Source: Gymnodinialimonas phycosphaerae (lineage in GTDB: Bacteria > Pseudomonadota > Alphaproteobacteria > Rhodobacterales > Rhodobacteraceae). From it: 64,000 nt of DNA. Location of the stretch: contig NZ_JAIMBW010000001.1 in NCBI RefSeq assembly GCF_019195455.1, positions 2,811,001-2,875,000 of the forward strand. Direction: 5' to 3'. The position numbers and the translations under genes are program-made. Position 1 is the stretch's first letter; every line of letters begins with the position of its first letter. The notes beneath the pieces were generated by a model. The model was not told the DNA's origin. It worked only from the letters and a program-made list of their open reading frames with translations, and ran no database searches. Shown here one piece after another: positions 17,935 through 27,449 of the stretch.

Positions 17935-19442
17935 ACCGCGCGTTCAAGCTCGGCCTGCCGATAGGGCTTGCGCAACATCCTGAACTCTTCCCCTGCCCAG
18001 CGATCCCGCAAAACCGACTCTGAAAAACCGGACGTCAGAAGGACCGCGATTTCAGGCCGTTCCTTTGCGATGCGTTTGGCCAGATCGTATCCGGACATCT
18101 TGCCCGGCATCACCATGTCCGAGAAGACCAGCACCACGTCGTCCCTTTCGGCTAGAATGTCCCAAGCGACATCGGCTGTTTCTGCGGTCAGGCATCGATA
18201 CCCAAGATCCGTCAGACGGGTTTTGGACAGGCGGCGCAGTTTCTCATCATCCTCGACGATCAAGACGACGCCGCCTCCGGTGGCAGCCAATGGGTCTGGA
18301 CGGGCCGCGCGAGGCGCATCCGGGGTATGCTGATCCGCAGCGAGCGCCGGGAAATACAACGAGATCGTCGTGCCTTCCCCCGGTTCGGAGTAGATTGTCA
18401 GGTGCCCCCCCGATTGCTTCACAAAACCATACACCATCGGCAATCCCAGTCCGGTGCCATACCCAACCGCCTTTGTGGTGAAGAACGGCTCCAGCGCGTG
18501 GGCGCGCTCATCAGGGGTCATGCCCTTTCCGGTGTCGCTTACAGACAGGCGCACGTAGCGTCCGGTGACAACGCCCAATTCCTGCGCGACGTAAGTATCG
18601 TCAATCTCAACATTCTGGGCATCCAGTGCGATGGTCCCGCCGCTCGTCATCGCGTCTTGTGAATTCATGACAAGGTTCAGGATCGCCGTTTGAAGTTGCG
18701 TGGCATCCGCCGCCATTGACCAGAGGTCGGGGCTGGCCGAGGTCGTGATCTCGCAATGGCTTCCGATCGTATGCCGCAAGAGCCCCATGGATTGATCCAG
18801 TTGCTTTCCGAGGTCCAGGACCGTCGGCTCCAGTTCCGAATTACGGGCGAAAACTGTCAATCGTGATGTCAGGTCTGCCCCCAGTTCCGCCGCCGACAAC
18901 GCATCCGACAACAGGCGGCGTTGACGATCGGGAAGATCCGCGCTCTCCAAAAGCTCCAGATTGCCGATGATGACCGTCAGCAGGTTATTGAAGTCATGGG
19001 CGATGCCGCCCGTCATCCGCCCAATCGCATCCATGCGTTGCGACCGTTCAGTCGCCTGTTCCATCGCCCGAAAATCCGAGCAGTCGTGCATGATCGAGAC
19101 GAAGACCACGCCATTTTCGGTTTCACCACTTCCCAGCGACAGGAGAAGCGGAAAGGTCGACCCATCCGCCCGTTTGCCGACAAGCCTGCGGGATTTCCCC
19201 AAAACAGACTGCTGCCCCGTGGCCATATGGTGATTCATGAAATCACCGTGTTTTTCGGCCAGATCGTTGGGCATCAAAAGCGCCACGTCTTTGCCGACCA
19301 GATCCTCGGGCGCGTGTTGGAACAAAATGCCTGCCGCGTCGTTGGCCTGCAGGAGCTTGCCCTTCGCGTCAGAGATGACGATGGCATCAACCGCCGCATC
19401 CATCACGATGCCGAACAAGGTCGGGTCGTCAAACTCTGCCAT
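17910..19442 (-). CDS. Cytoplasmic PAS hybrid histidine kinase with C-terminal receiver
   Basis: The ATG at 19442 follows GGAGGGCACG, so upstream in-frame codons (to 19559) are not used. The 510-residue protein has a PAS domain (about 8-125, DAIVISDAKGKLLQAND ... LVGKDVALLMP), a dimerisation/phosphoacceptor helix with GGIAHDFNNLL, an ATPase domain (LVMNSQDAMTSG, DTGKGMTPDE, GTGLGLPMVYGFV) and a C-terminal receiver (VLIVEDDEKLRRL, Asp in FSDMVMPG). No membrane segment is seen. PAS domains of this oxygen-sensor-like type can bind heme, but a heme His is not proven. It is the last gene after Usp and the site-2 protease. Confidence 0.9.
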   Translation of the reverse strand: MAEFDDPTLFGIVMDAAVDAIVISDAKGKLLQANDAAGILFQHAPEDLVGKDVALLMPNDLAEKHGDFMNHHMATGQQSVLGKSRRLVGKRADGSTFPLLLSLGSGETENGVVFVSIMHDCSDFRAMEQATERSQRMDAIGRMTGGIAHDFNNLLTVIIGNLELLESADLPDRQRRLLSDALSAAELGADLTSRLTVFARNSELEPTVLDLGKQLDQSMGLLRHTIGSHCEITTSASPDLWSMAADATQLQTAILNLVMNSQDAMTSGGTIALDAQNVEIDDTYVAQELGVVTGRYVRLSVSDTGKGMTPDERAHALEPFFTTKAVGYGTGLGLPMVYGFVKQSGGHLTIYSEPGEGTTISLYFPALAADQHTPDAPRAARPDPLAATGGGVVLIVEDDEKLRRLSKTRLTDLGYRCLTAETADVAWDILAERDDVVLVFSDMVMPGKMSGYDLAKRIAKERPEIAVLLTSGFSESVLRDRWAGEEFRMLRKPYRQAELERAVHAVLDDR

Positions 19443-19509
19443 CGTGCCCTCCAAATCGCCCTTTGTCTTGGCCAACTTGGCAGCAAGACGAGGTGAAAGG
19501 CCAGACACA

Positions 19510-20643
19510 TCAGACCCGCGATGCGATTTGGCGGGACACACTGAGGAAACCCGTGACATCGCTTAACGTCACGACCCCCCTTAGCGTCTTCCCATCCACG
19601 ACCAGGAATTTGCGCCTGCCGGTTTGTGTCATCCGCTCCAGCAATGCCTGTGCGGGCATGTCCGACGATACTGCGCAATCCGGCGAGACACTCTCCATCA
19701 CATCGTCGACGATCGTTGTGGCCCAATGCTCTCGGTCCATCCGTCGGACAAGGTGGACATCCACATAGCCAAGCAGCACGCCGTCTTCCGTGACCGGCGC
19801 GAAGCTGATGCCATGGGCCAGGAAAACGTCGTTCACGACCTCGTCCAGCGTTTGATCCGGGCGCGCGACGATTGCGCGCTGTGTCATCAAATCCGCCACG
19901 TGGCGCCCGGTGAAGAACTGCTGCATTTCGACCTGCTGGTAAGACGCCCGCCCCAGCGCCAGAAGGAACAGACCCACAAGAATGGGCCAAAGCCCCGCCG
20001 CGGGACCCGCGTTGAACATCGTCAGCGCGCCAAGGCCGATAAGCCCCCATGCAAAGACCGCCGACGCGGCCGCCGCGCGCCGTGTGGCCGATACCAGATC
20101 GCCAGAGCGCCGCCAGAGCATCGCGCGAAACACGCGTCCCCCATCAAGCGGAAAGGCCGGCACCATGTTGAACAGAGCGAGGATCAGGTTGATTGTCGCA
20201 AGGTAGCCAAGGACCGTTATGACGATGGGTCCCAATCCGACGACCCGTGCCACGACCATGCTGGACCAGAACAGACCCGCAAGCACAAGGCTGGCAATCG
20301 GCCCGACGATGGCGACCTGCAATTCCACGTTCGGCTCAGAAGGCTCGGCTTTCATTTCCGCAACGCCGCCAAACAGGAACAGCGTGATCCCGGTGATCTG
20401 CAACCCGTGATGTCGCGCCATGAACGAATGGGCCAATTCGTGCAGGACCAGGGACGTGAACAACCCCAGGGTCGCGATGATCGCTGCGATCAGCAGGGCA
20501 GGCTCACTGGCGTCTGGCAAAGCGTCGGGCAAGTAGCCGCTGGACAGGCTCCAGACGATCAACACCGCAATCAGCAGCCAACTGGCGTCGACCTTGATAT
20601 CGAAGCCGCCCAGTTCGGTCACCTTGATGGATCGCCCCCACAT
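19510..20643 (-). CDS. Site-2 protease (M50) with C-terminal CBS pair
   Basis: A 377-residue membrane metalloprotease. The zinc site is HELAH (about residues 68-72) and the third ligand region is NMVPAFPLDGGR. About six membrane helices cover residues 20-220, and a CBS pair (about 240-370; ISFAPVTEDGVLLGYVDV, RKFLVVDGKTLRGVVTLSDV) forms the cytoplasmic tail. This is the SpoIVFB/Rip3-like CBS subclass, where nucleotide binding controls cleavage. The substrate is unknown. It lies 12 bases after a Usp gene and 67 before the hybrid kinase, forming a three-gene operon. Confidence 0.92.
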   Translation of the reverse strand: MWGRSIKVTELGGFDIKVDASWLLIAVLIVWSLSSGYLPDALPDASEPALLIAAIIATLGLFTSLVLHELAHSFMARHHGLQITGITLFLFGGVAEMKAEPSEPNVELQVAIVGPIASLVLAGLFWSSMVVARVVGLGPIVITVLGYLATINLILALFNMVPAFPLDGGRVFRAMLWRRSGDLVSATRRAAAASAVFAWGLIGLGALTMFNAGPAAGLWPILVGLFLLALGRASYQQVEMQQFFTGRHVADLMTQRAIVARPDQTLDEVVNDVFLAHGISFAPVTEDGVLLGYVDVHLVRRMDREHWATTIVDDVMESVSPDCAVSSDMPAQALLERMTQTGRRKFLVVDGKTLRGVVTLSDVTGFLSVSRQIASRV

Positions 20644-20655
20644 GATGCTTATTGC

Positions 20656-21504
20656 TCAATGCGCCATGAATACAGGCGTCTCGGTTTGAATGATCATGTG
20701 ATGCGTCGTACCACCGAAGACCAGCTCACGCAGGCGCGACTTTCCGTAGGCTCCCATCACCACCAGATCTGCTCCGATCTCGGCCGCGCGCCGCTGGATT
20801 GCGGCGCCGATGATCTCTCCCCCGCTTGGGTATTGGTTGACTGTCACCTTGCACCCATGGTGGCTCAGCCACTTGGCAAGGTCAGAGCCGGGGTTCTCTC
20901 CGTCTTCATACTCTTGCGCGACGGGATCGAAGCTGCCCACGATCACCTCATCCGCTTGCTTCAACAACGGCAAGGCGGCGTGGATCGCGCGCGCTGCCGG
21001 CAATTCCGTATCCCACGCGACAAAGATGCGCTTGGGGTTCGCAATCGGTGTCGCGTTCAACATCAAACCGACCGGCGCATCGAACAGCACCCCGTATAGG
21101 GCGGGCCGGAACAGGCCGTCTTCAGCGACGCGCAGGCTTTTCGACGCGATGGCCACGTCACAAACCAACGCCCGACGCGCAACGACAACGCGCACGTCCG
21201 GTTGACTGCTCAGCACGAACTGCACCTCGGCCGAGACGCCCTCGTATTGAAGAAGTGCCTCAAGGGCATCCTGGCGCACCTTCAGGCGATCTCGGGCGCT
21301 GTTCACCTCTTCCACCCAATGGTCCGAGATCTCGTAGCCACCATAAGGGAAGGCGCCGTGGGCGTTCATGGGTTGCGTCGGTATCCGAGACAACAGGAAA
21401 CACACCAGATGTGCGTTCTCGCTTACGGCATATTCCGCCATCTGATGCACTTCGGCGTCGGCCGTATCCTCGGTCATCAGGAAAAGCAGGGTTCGATTTT
21501 TCAT
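20656..21504 (-). CDS. Universal stress protein, tandem UspA domains
   Basis: The ATG at 21504 follows GGAGATCCGACC and gives MKNRTLLFLMTEDT; the longer frame to 21570 lacks a site. The 282-residue protein has two Usp domains. The C-terminal one has the ATP-binding signature MGAYGKSRLRELVFGGTT, the N-terminal one is degenerate. In alphaproteobacteria such proteins are usually induced by oxygen limitation or starvation. A two-mismatch FNR-like site lies about 85 bases upstream. It heads the operon with the site-2 protease and hybrid kinase. Confidence 0.9.
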   Translation of the reverse strand: MKNRTLLFLMTEDTADAEVHQMAEYAVSENAHLVCFLLSRIPTQPMNAHGAFPYGGYEISDHWVEEVNSARDRLKVRQDALEALLQYEGVSAEVQFVLSSQPDVRVVVARRALVCDVAIASKSLRVAEDGLFRPALYGVLFDAPVGLMLNATPIANPKRIFVAWDTELPAARAIHAALPLLKQADEVIVGSFDPVAQEYEDGENPGSDLAKWLSHHGCKVTVNQYPSGGEIIGAAIQRRAAEIGADLVVMGAYGKSRLRELVFGGTTHHMIIQTETPVFMAH

Positions 21505-21586
21505 GGTCGGATCTCCGTTGGCGAGGCAAGCGCAAATAGGTCGCTGCGCTATGTCCAAAGGATGCCGCAATTACGGAGGGGGCGCG

Positions 21587-21600
21587 CTGATCTGGGTCAA
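21587..21600. promoter_or_regulatory. Degenerate FNR-like site
   Basis: CTGATCTGGGTCAA matches TTGAT-N4-ATCAA at 8 of 10 defined positions and lies about 85 bases upstream of the Usp start at 21504. The spacing resembles the perfect boxes nearby, but the match alone is weak. Confidence 0.35.
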
Positions 21601-21787
21601 TTCGCGTGATCGTCACGGAGATCGACACAACAAGCCGTCGGGTATTGGATGGAATACCTGTGAGAGAACTTTGGCTCCCTCCGCTGGATGAGACCCAGCG
21701 CGCGGCTTTCACAAGTCACACCTCGCCCCAGAGACGCGCATCTGCCTTCGCGAAGTAGCCCGGAAGGCAGACACCCCCTTCAAGATG

Positions 21788-22621
21788 TCAGTTGCTGAAA
21801 AGCACCGGGATCTCTGCGTGGCGCAAGAGCCCGCTGGTCACCGCGCCAAATACGAAATCATAGGCGCGCGAATGGCCAAATGCGCCCGTCACGATCATGT
21901 CCGCTCCATTCTCGAAGGCACACTTCAACACCGCCCCGGCAATACCGCCAGAGCCCGCCTCGACATGCGCCATCTGCGCCCGCAATCCGTGGCGATCGTA
22001 CATGGTGGCCAAGTCCACCAACCCATGGTCCCTCAGCTCGTCGGCCGACGCATCGCCTACACGCAGGACGCTGATCTCTGCGCCACTCTGGGCCACGTTC
22101 AAAAGGTCATGGGCGCCGCGCGTGGCCTCCCGCGTTTCGCTCCAGCCCAGGACAATGCGTTTGCCGACGTCTGTGTCGGTGAAGTTGGGCGGTACGACCA
22201 AAACCGGCCGTCCAGATTCACGGATCACGCGGGCCTGCACCTCACGGTTCTGGTCCTCGGCCTTGGTGGCGTTGGGCATTACGACGACATCCGCCGCCCG
22301 CGCGCTTTCAATGATCCGGTCGACGATTGTCGTCGAAGACGCCTTGAGCAACCGCCATTCTGCCACGATGTCTTCATTGTCGGTGTGCTTGTGAAATATT
22401 TTCTCGATGATGGCCGCCTGCTCCATCTGGGCCTCGGTATGCCTTGCGTAGACCTCAGGCGGCAGATGAATCGCAACGCCCGGATATACGACCAAGGCCT
22501 CCAGCGTATGCAGCGCCACCAAATGCGCGTTGTGCGCCCGCGCAAGCGACACGGCGCAGGACATGGCGGCCTCTGCGCTTTCGGGGTCAATCAAACAAAC
22601 CAAGAGTGTTTTCAAAGCCAT
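21788..22621 (-). CDS. Universal stress protein, tandem UspA domains
   Basis: A 277-residue protein (MALKTLLVCLIDPESAE) with GGGAGGCGACC just before the ATG. It has two Usp domains; the second carries TGAFGHSRAYDFVFGAVTSG, the ATP-binding loop of the family. It is only distantly similar to the other Usp in this block, so the pair is not a recent duplication. A perfect FNR box sits 80 bases upstream, shared with the divergent small gene. A role in survival under low oxygen is inferred from that. Confidence 0.92.
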   Translation of the reverse strand: MALKTLLVCLIDPESAEAAMSCAVSLARAHNAHLVALHTLEALVVYPGVAIHLPPEVYARHTEAQMEQAAIIEKIFHKHTDNEDIVAEWRLLKASSTTIVDRIIESARAADVVVMPNATKAEDQNREVQARVIRESGRPVLVVPPNFTDTDVGKRIVLGWSETREATRGAHDLLNVAQSGAEISVLRVGDASADELRDHGLVDLATMYDRHGLRAQMAHVEAGSGGIAGAVLKCAFENGADMIVTGAFGHSRAYDFVFGAVTSGLLRHAEIPVLFSN

Positions 22622-22700
22622 CGGTCGCCTCCCAAGCGAATTCCCAAGGCCGCAGGAGTGCCGCCCGGATGAAGGCTAGCCCAAGCCGCGCGCATGGCGA

Positions 22701-22714
22701 TTGATCCCGATCAA
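22701..22714. promoter_or_regulatory. Perfect FNR/FixK box between Usp and divergent small gene
   Basis: TTGATCCCGATCAA is an exact TTGAT-N4-ATCAA palindrome. It is 80 bases upstream of the Usp start (22621) and 84 bases upstream of the ATG at 22798, nearly midway, so it may serve both directions. Confidence 0.8.
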
Positions 22715-22797
22715 CGCCCTGCGAAGCGTTCGCGCGTAGGGTTTCAATCGAAAGCGGTGGCTCGCGTGTCACCACCCCCTAGAAACGGAAGTGCGCC

Positions 22798-23181
22798 ATG
22801 AAAGATCCTGAACTCGACGTCCTTATTAGCCAGCTTGAAACCCGCTCCGATCTGTCGATTGCAGAATTCGATGCGGTGATCGGCGCGTTCGCATTCCTGC
22901 TTCCCGGAAAGCTCCCCGAGCATGTGGCAACGCCCCAGCGGGCCGCGACAACCGATGGGGCCATGCTTATCGCCGATGAGGCGTACCCGAATTGGACCGT
23001 CCATATTCACGGGCGCGCCAATGACCGTGACGGCCACTGGCACTGCACCCTGCGTGAAAGCGATACGCGCGATAGCGACGCGGCTATCGGGTCAGGCCGA
23101 TCGGCGGTTCTGGCGCAGGCCATTCTGGCGGCAACGCTGCGGTTGACGATGATCTTGTCGAAGAACGAACCAAGCTCCTGA
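22798..23181 (+). CDS. Small conserved-looking protein of unknown function
   Basis: A 127-residue soluble protein (MKDPELDVLISQLETRSDL) whose ATG follows GGAAG at a normal distance. It has no membrane segment, no metal motif and no family I recognise. The middle part (WTVHIHGRANDRDGHWHC) is His-rich. The coding frame is clean and the gene sits behind a perfect FNR box, which supports a real gene in the low-oxygen set. Its stop lies four bases from the stop of the convergent PEP synthase gene. Confidence 0.72.
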   Translation: MKDPELDVLISQLETRSDLSIAEFDAVIGAFAFLLPGKLPEHVATPQRAATTDGAMLIADEAYPNWTVHIHGRANDRDGHWHCTLRESDTRDSDAAIGSGRSAVLAQAILAATLRLTMILSKNEPSS

Positions 23182-23185
23182 CGGG

Positions 23186-25558
23186 CTACTTTTCCGCGGC
23201 GGCCACGTTGCGCAGAACCTGCACGAAACTGTCGGGCGTGACCGAAATGCTATCGATCCCGAAGGCGACCAAGCGCTTGGCGTAGTCGGGATCGTTACTG
23301 GGGGCCTGGCCACAGAATCCGGCCTTGGAGCCCACCTTGTGGGCCTCCTGGATCATCCGTTCGATCATCCACAACACCGCCGGATCATCTTCCCGGAACA
23401 GCGGCGCCAAGGCATCCGAGTCGCGGTCGATGCCAAGGGTAAGTTGCGTCAGATCGTTGGAGCCGATGGAGAACCCGTCGAACCGTTCTGCAAACTCGGC
23501 CGCGCGCAACACGTTGCTGGGGATTTCGCACATCACATAGACCTGCAGACCGTCACGGCCCCGTTTCAGTCCATGCTCTGCCATGACGGCCAGCACGTGG
23601 TCCGCTTCTTCGGGCGTGCGGCAGAAAGGGATCATCACGACGACGTTGTCGAACCCCATGCGTCCCCGAAGCCGCGCGATCGCCTGGCATTCCAGCGCGA
23701 ATCCATCGCGGTATTGGTCCGAGTAATAGCGCGAGGCTCCGCGAAACCCGATCATCGGGTTTTCTTCATCCGGCTCAAAGTCACGCCCGCCCAGAAGTTC
23801 GGCGTACTCGTTGCTTTTGAAATCGCTCATCCGCACGATAACGGGCTTGGGATAGCAGAATGCAGCAATCCGCGAGAGGCCTCGCGCAAGGTGATCGACG
23901 AAATATTCGGGCTTGCTGTCGTAGCCGGCCGTCAGCGTTTCGATCTCGGCGCGGACGTCTGGATCGCTGACCCGCTCGAAATGCGCCAGCGCCATGGGAT
24001 GCACGCGTACCGACCCGTTGATCACGAATTCCATCCGGGCCAGACCCACGCCGTCCACCGGCAGCCGCCACCAACGGAGTGCGGCACTTGGATTGGCGAG
24101 GTTCAACATCACCTGCGTTTGAGTCTCGGGCAGGGATTCCAACGCCTCTTCCGCCACTTCGATCTGCGAGATGCCTTCGGTAACCACACCTTCTTCGCCG
24201 CCCGCGCAGGAGACGGTGACATCCTGTTCATCGTGCAAAACATGGGTGGCGTTTCCGCAGCCCACGACGGCGGGCAGGCCCAATTCGCGGCTGACAATGG
24301 CCGCGTGGGACGTGCGGCCACCGTGGTCCGTCACGATCGCGGCGGCGCGCTTCATGATCGGCACCCAATCGGGGTCCGTCGTGCCGGTGACAAGAACCGA
24401 TCCGTCAACGAAACGCGCAATATCCGCAGCACTTTCGATGATCGACACGCGCCCGGCCACGGCGGCGCTGCCCACGCTGAGGCCAGTCAAGATCGCCGGT
24501 CCGGGATCTTTCACCGTGTAGGACTTCAGCGTTCCCACATCGGCCCGTGATTGCACCGTTTCAGGCCGTGCCTGCACGATGTAGAGCGTTCCCGTGCCAC
24601 CATCGCGCGCCCATTCCATGTCCATCGGCTGGCCGTAGTGATCGGCAATGATCTTGGATTGCCGCGCGAGGGTCAGGATCTCTTCATCGCTCAGTACGAA
24701 GCTCTGACGTTCTGCCTTGGATGTGGCCACGTTGCGCGGCGTGCCGTCGCGATCATGGATCATCTTGATTTCCTTGGCCCCCATACGCTTTTCAAGGATC
24801 GGGGCAAGGTCGGGTTTCTCCAGAAAGGGCGTGAAGACCTGGTATTCATCCGGGTCCACCGCGCCCTGGACGACGTTCTCGCCAAGGCCCCAGGCCGCGT
24901 TGATCAGCACCGCGTCGGGAAAGCCTGACTCCGTGTCGATAGAGAACATCACCCCTGAACCGCCCGTATCGGCGCGGACCATCAACTGCACGCCTACTGA
25001 CAGCGCCACCTGGTCATGGGCAAATCCCTGCATCTGACGGTATGAGATCGCTCGATCGGTGAACAAGGACGCATAACACCGCTTGCAGGCGTCCAGAAGC
25101 GCGTCGCCTCCGATGACATTCAGAAACGTTTCCTGCTGCCCCGCGAAACTGGCGTCAGGCAAATCCTCTGCGGTGGCGCTGGATCGCACCGCGACGGGCA
25201 CGTCCACACCGCCTGCGGCCTGGCCCAGGGCGCGATACTCTCGCAAAATCGCCTCTGACGTGGCGTCGGGCCAGGCACCCTCAAGAATAAGGTTGCGGAT
25301 CGCTGATCCGGTGGCTGTCAGGCTGGCGCGTCCGGCGGCAAGGGCGTCCAGCTGATCGGTGATCTTCTTGTTCAGACCATTGGCCACCAGGTAGTCGCGA
25401 AAAGCATCTGATGTGGTCGCAAATCCCGGCGGGACCAAGACGCCCTTCTTGCCAAGAGCGCCAATCATCTCACCCAGCGATGCATTCTTTCCGCCAACCA
25501 GTCCGACATCGTCGCGTTTCACGTTCGAGAAGCTGATGACAAGGGGAAGCTGGGTCAT
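23186..25558 (-). CDS. ppsA: Phosphoenolpyruvate synthase
   Basis: The ATG at 25558 begins MTQLPLVISFSNVKRDDVGL; codons upstream to 25672 are unlikely. The 790-residue protein has the order N-terminal ATP-grasp (VGGKNASLGEMIGAL, SSATAEDLPDASFAGQQETFLN), the phosphohistidine swivelling domain (GGRTSHAAIVSRELGLPAVVG, His about residue 416) and the C-terminal TIM barrel (FCYPKPVIVRMSD, SIGSNDLTQLTLGIDRD). It interconverts pyruvate and PEP with ATP going to AMP and phosphate. Placement beside stress proteins and FNR boxes suggests use when carbon flow is redirected under oxygen limitation. Confidence 0.95.
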   Translation of the reverse strand: MTQLPLVISFSNVKRDDVGLVGGKNASLGEMIGALGKKGVLVPPGFATTSDAFRDYLVANGLNKKITDQLDALAAGRASLTATGSAIRNLILEGAWPDATSEAILREYRALGQAAGGVDVPVAVRSSATAEDLPDASFAGQQETFLNVIGGDALLDACKRCYASLFTDRAISYRQMQGFAHDQVALSVGVQLMVRADTGGSGVMFSIDTESGFPDAVLINAAWGLGENVVQGAVDPDEYQVFTPFLEKPDLAPILEKRMGAKEIKMIHDRDGTPRNVATSKAERQSFVLSDEEILTLARQSKIIADHYGQPMDMEWARDGGTGTLYIVQARPETVQSRADVGTLKSYTVKDPGPAILTGLSVGSAAVAGRVSIIESAADIARFVDGSVLVTGTTDPDWVPIMKRAAAIVTDHGGRTSHAAIVSRELGLPAVVGCGNATHVLHDEQDVTVSCAGGEEGVVTEGISQIEVAEEALESLPETQTQVMLNLANPSAALRWWRLPVDGVGLARMEFVINGSVRVHPMALAHFERVSDPDVRAEIETLTAGYDSKPEYFVDHLARGLSRIAAFCYPKPVIVRMSDFKSNEYAELLGGRDFEPDEENPMIGFRGASRYYSDQYRDGFALECQAIARLRGRMGFDNVVVMIPFCRTPEEADHVLAVMAEHGLKRGRDGLQVYVMCEIPSNVLRAAEFAERFDGFSIGSNDLTQLTLGIDRDSDALAPLFREDDPAVLWMIERMIQEAHKVGSKAGFCGQAPSNDPDYAKRLVAFGIDSISVTPDSFVQVLRNVAAAEK

Positions 25559-26540
25559 GATCTGAATCCGGTTCTGTGGTGATACACTGAAAATGACACG
25601 CAGACCGCGCCTTCGATTGATGTCTGTCAGTCCGCACATGGATTTGACGGGATTGAGGGGGCGCGGCGTCACGAGGACCTGCGACGATCCTAACTTTCCT
25701 TAGTTTTTCTCCCCCGCATCGCAGAGGGACACGGGGCAACACGCAAGGCCGGCAGATGGTCGAACAGTCGCGTGGTGGATCAAAAAAGGAGGGGGGAGGT
25801 TTCTGCCCGTAAGTCGCGTGCAGCGAAGATGCGAATAATTCTTTTGGGCGCTCGGGACGTGTCCCAGAAACACGAATCCCGGCCTAATGGGCCAGGCTTT
25901 CGCATTTGATTTGGTTGCGGGAGAACGCAACAGACGATCTCTGCACGCCGTACCCCAAAACAAAAAAACCTCCGCGGCGGTGCCAGCGGAGGATTCGCAA
26001 TTATCGTTGGTGGCAGGGGCTCGCAACTCACGAGTTCTGCGGCTTGTCGAGAGAGCGGTCCTGCGGCTTGTGGCATGACATTGGCTTTCGCGACTGGTTG
26101 TTGCGCAAGACTCGCCTTGTGCGCGCTTGTGCCCGAGAGTTAGGTGTCACAAGTGTCCGGCGCACTCGGATTGCACATCCGCCCTGCTAACGGTCTCAGG
26201 TCGCTGCTCTTTCATTCTACCCCTCCAGAATCGAGCCTCTTCAATTGGAGATGCGATCTAACTGCTTCAGGGTTTTTAGGTGCGAGCCAATAAGCGCCAT
26301 AGCGCAAACTCAATGGCGAGTGCCGACGTAGCACGTCGCGCAATCTAAAGGCCTTATGTCAGATTTAACGGACAATGCGCTGGTCTGTGTGCCCGGCCAG
26401 CAATACCAAGCTCCCGGCCATGGCGTTGTTGGTACGCGAGGATGTCAACTTCTGCCAGAGATTACCTTCCCGTGCACCTCGCTCGTCATCTTTTCAATGC
26501 ACTCGCTGAGAACCCGCGTAAGTTCCGTCGGTTGGGTTGA
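25559..26540. other. Long intergenic region bordering the accessory block
   Basis: About 980 bases with no convincing gene on either strand. Short open frames exist (for example 25700-26076 on the minus strand) but none has a family match, good start site or conserved look. The only clear structure is a minus-strand terminator at 25962-25992. The region separates the intact block on the left from IS remnants on the right. Confidence 0.6.
25962..25992 (-). terminator. Rho-independent terminator, minus strand
   Basis: A 7-bp GC stem (CCTCCGC / GCGGAGG) with a 10-base loop is followed on the minus strand by seven T and then more T-rich sequence. No protein-coding gene ends here, so it may close a small RNA or an unrecognised gene to its right, or cut transcription into the ppsA promoter region. 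Confidence 0.7.
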
Positions 26541-26542
26541 GC

Positions 26543-27262
26543 GCCCCCCAAGATACGGGCAGAGATGAAGGCCGTCGCGGCCAAGCGCCGCCGGTTTGGC
26601 TACTGGCGGATCGGTGTGATTCTGGAGCGCGACGGGATGATCATGAACCACAAGAAGCTCCATGGGCTTTAAGGGATGAGAAGCTGGGTGTCAGGCGACG
26701 ACGGGGTCGCAAAAGCGGCCGTGGCACGCGGATACCGATGCCTGATGCGCCGAGACCAAGTGAAGCGCTGGACGCTGGACTTCCTGGCCGACACCTTCGG
26801 CGCATCACGCAAGTTTCGCATCCTCACAGTGAGTGATAACTGCTGTCGCGAGAACCTGTGCCTGATTGCAGATACAAGCATATCAGGAGTCCGTGTGCCG
26901 CGGGAGCTGGATGCGCTGATTCGGCGCTACGGCAAGCCCGCGTGCATCGTCAGCGACAATAGCACAGAGTTCACCAGTCGGGCGATCCTGTAATGGGCGA
27001 ACGATAACGGAGTGGACTGGAACTACATCGATCCGGGCAAGCTTCAGCAAAACGCCTTCATCGAGTCATTCGATGGCAGACTGCGCGACGAGTGCCTGCA
27101 CGAGGAGATGTTTGACAGCCTGGACGATGCCCGCAGAAGGCTGGTGCTCTGGCGATACAACTACAACAACGTCAGGCCGCACTCATTGCCCGGCAATCAA
27201 ACGCCCGCGGAAACGCGCCGTACGCTTGAGCAATTTGGCGGCTCCGCGCACGGCGCGCTTGC
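26543..27262 (+). pseudogene. Broken IS3-family transposase (OrfB)
   Basis: Pieces of an IS3-type integrase read in order in different frames: RRRFGYWRIGVILERDG, then REEK-like GVRRRRGRK, then RVPRELDALIRRYGKP with the catalytic SDNSTEFTS, then a TAA at 26991-26993, then [17 protein letters not shown] with the catalytic Glu, and [17 protein letters not shown]. At least two frameshifts and one in-frame stop are needed to join them. The DDE residues are still readable, so decay is fairly recent. No complete ends were identified. Confidence 0.88.
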
Positions 27263-27449
27263 CCAAAACGACCACAAAGAATATGAAACCCAGACCCACA
27301 AACTCTCGTTACGAACGAGGAAACAGCAGGGCGTAGATTACTTATACTCTCTGCTGCAAACTCTTCTCGCCGTTGCTGTCCTCCAATCTCACTAACACGT
27401 TATCTCGGCGCCAACGACACCGGCAACAGCTTGATATTCTAATACCAGT

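Noticed and set aside
25617..25630. TTGATGTCTGTCAG as an FNR box for ppsA
   Set aside because: Two of the five right half-site bases differ and there is no supporting symmetry; kept out of the feature list.
25990..26076. Possible tmRNA: minus strand has CCTGCCACCA followed by a tag-like ATNDN reading
   Set aside because: No tRNA-like acceptor pairing or stop-terminated tag was found, and the reading runs on into the terminator without a stop.
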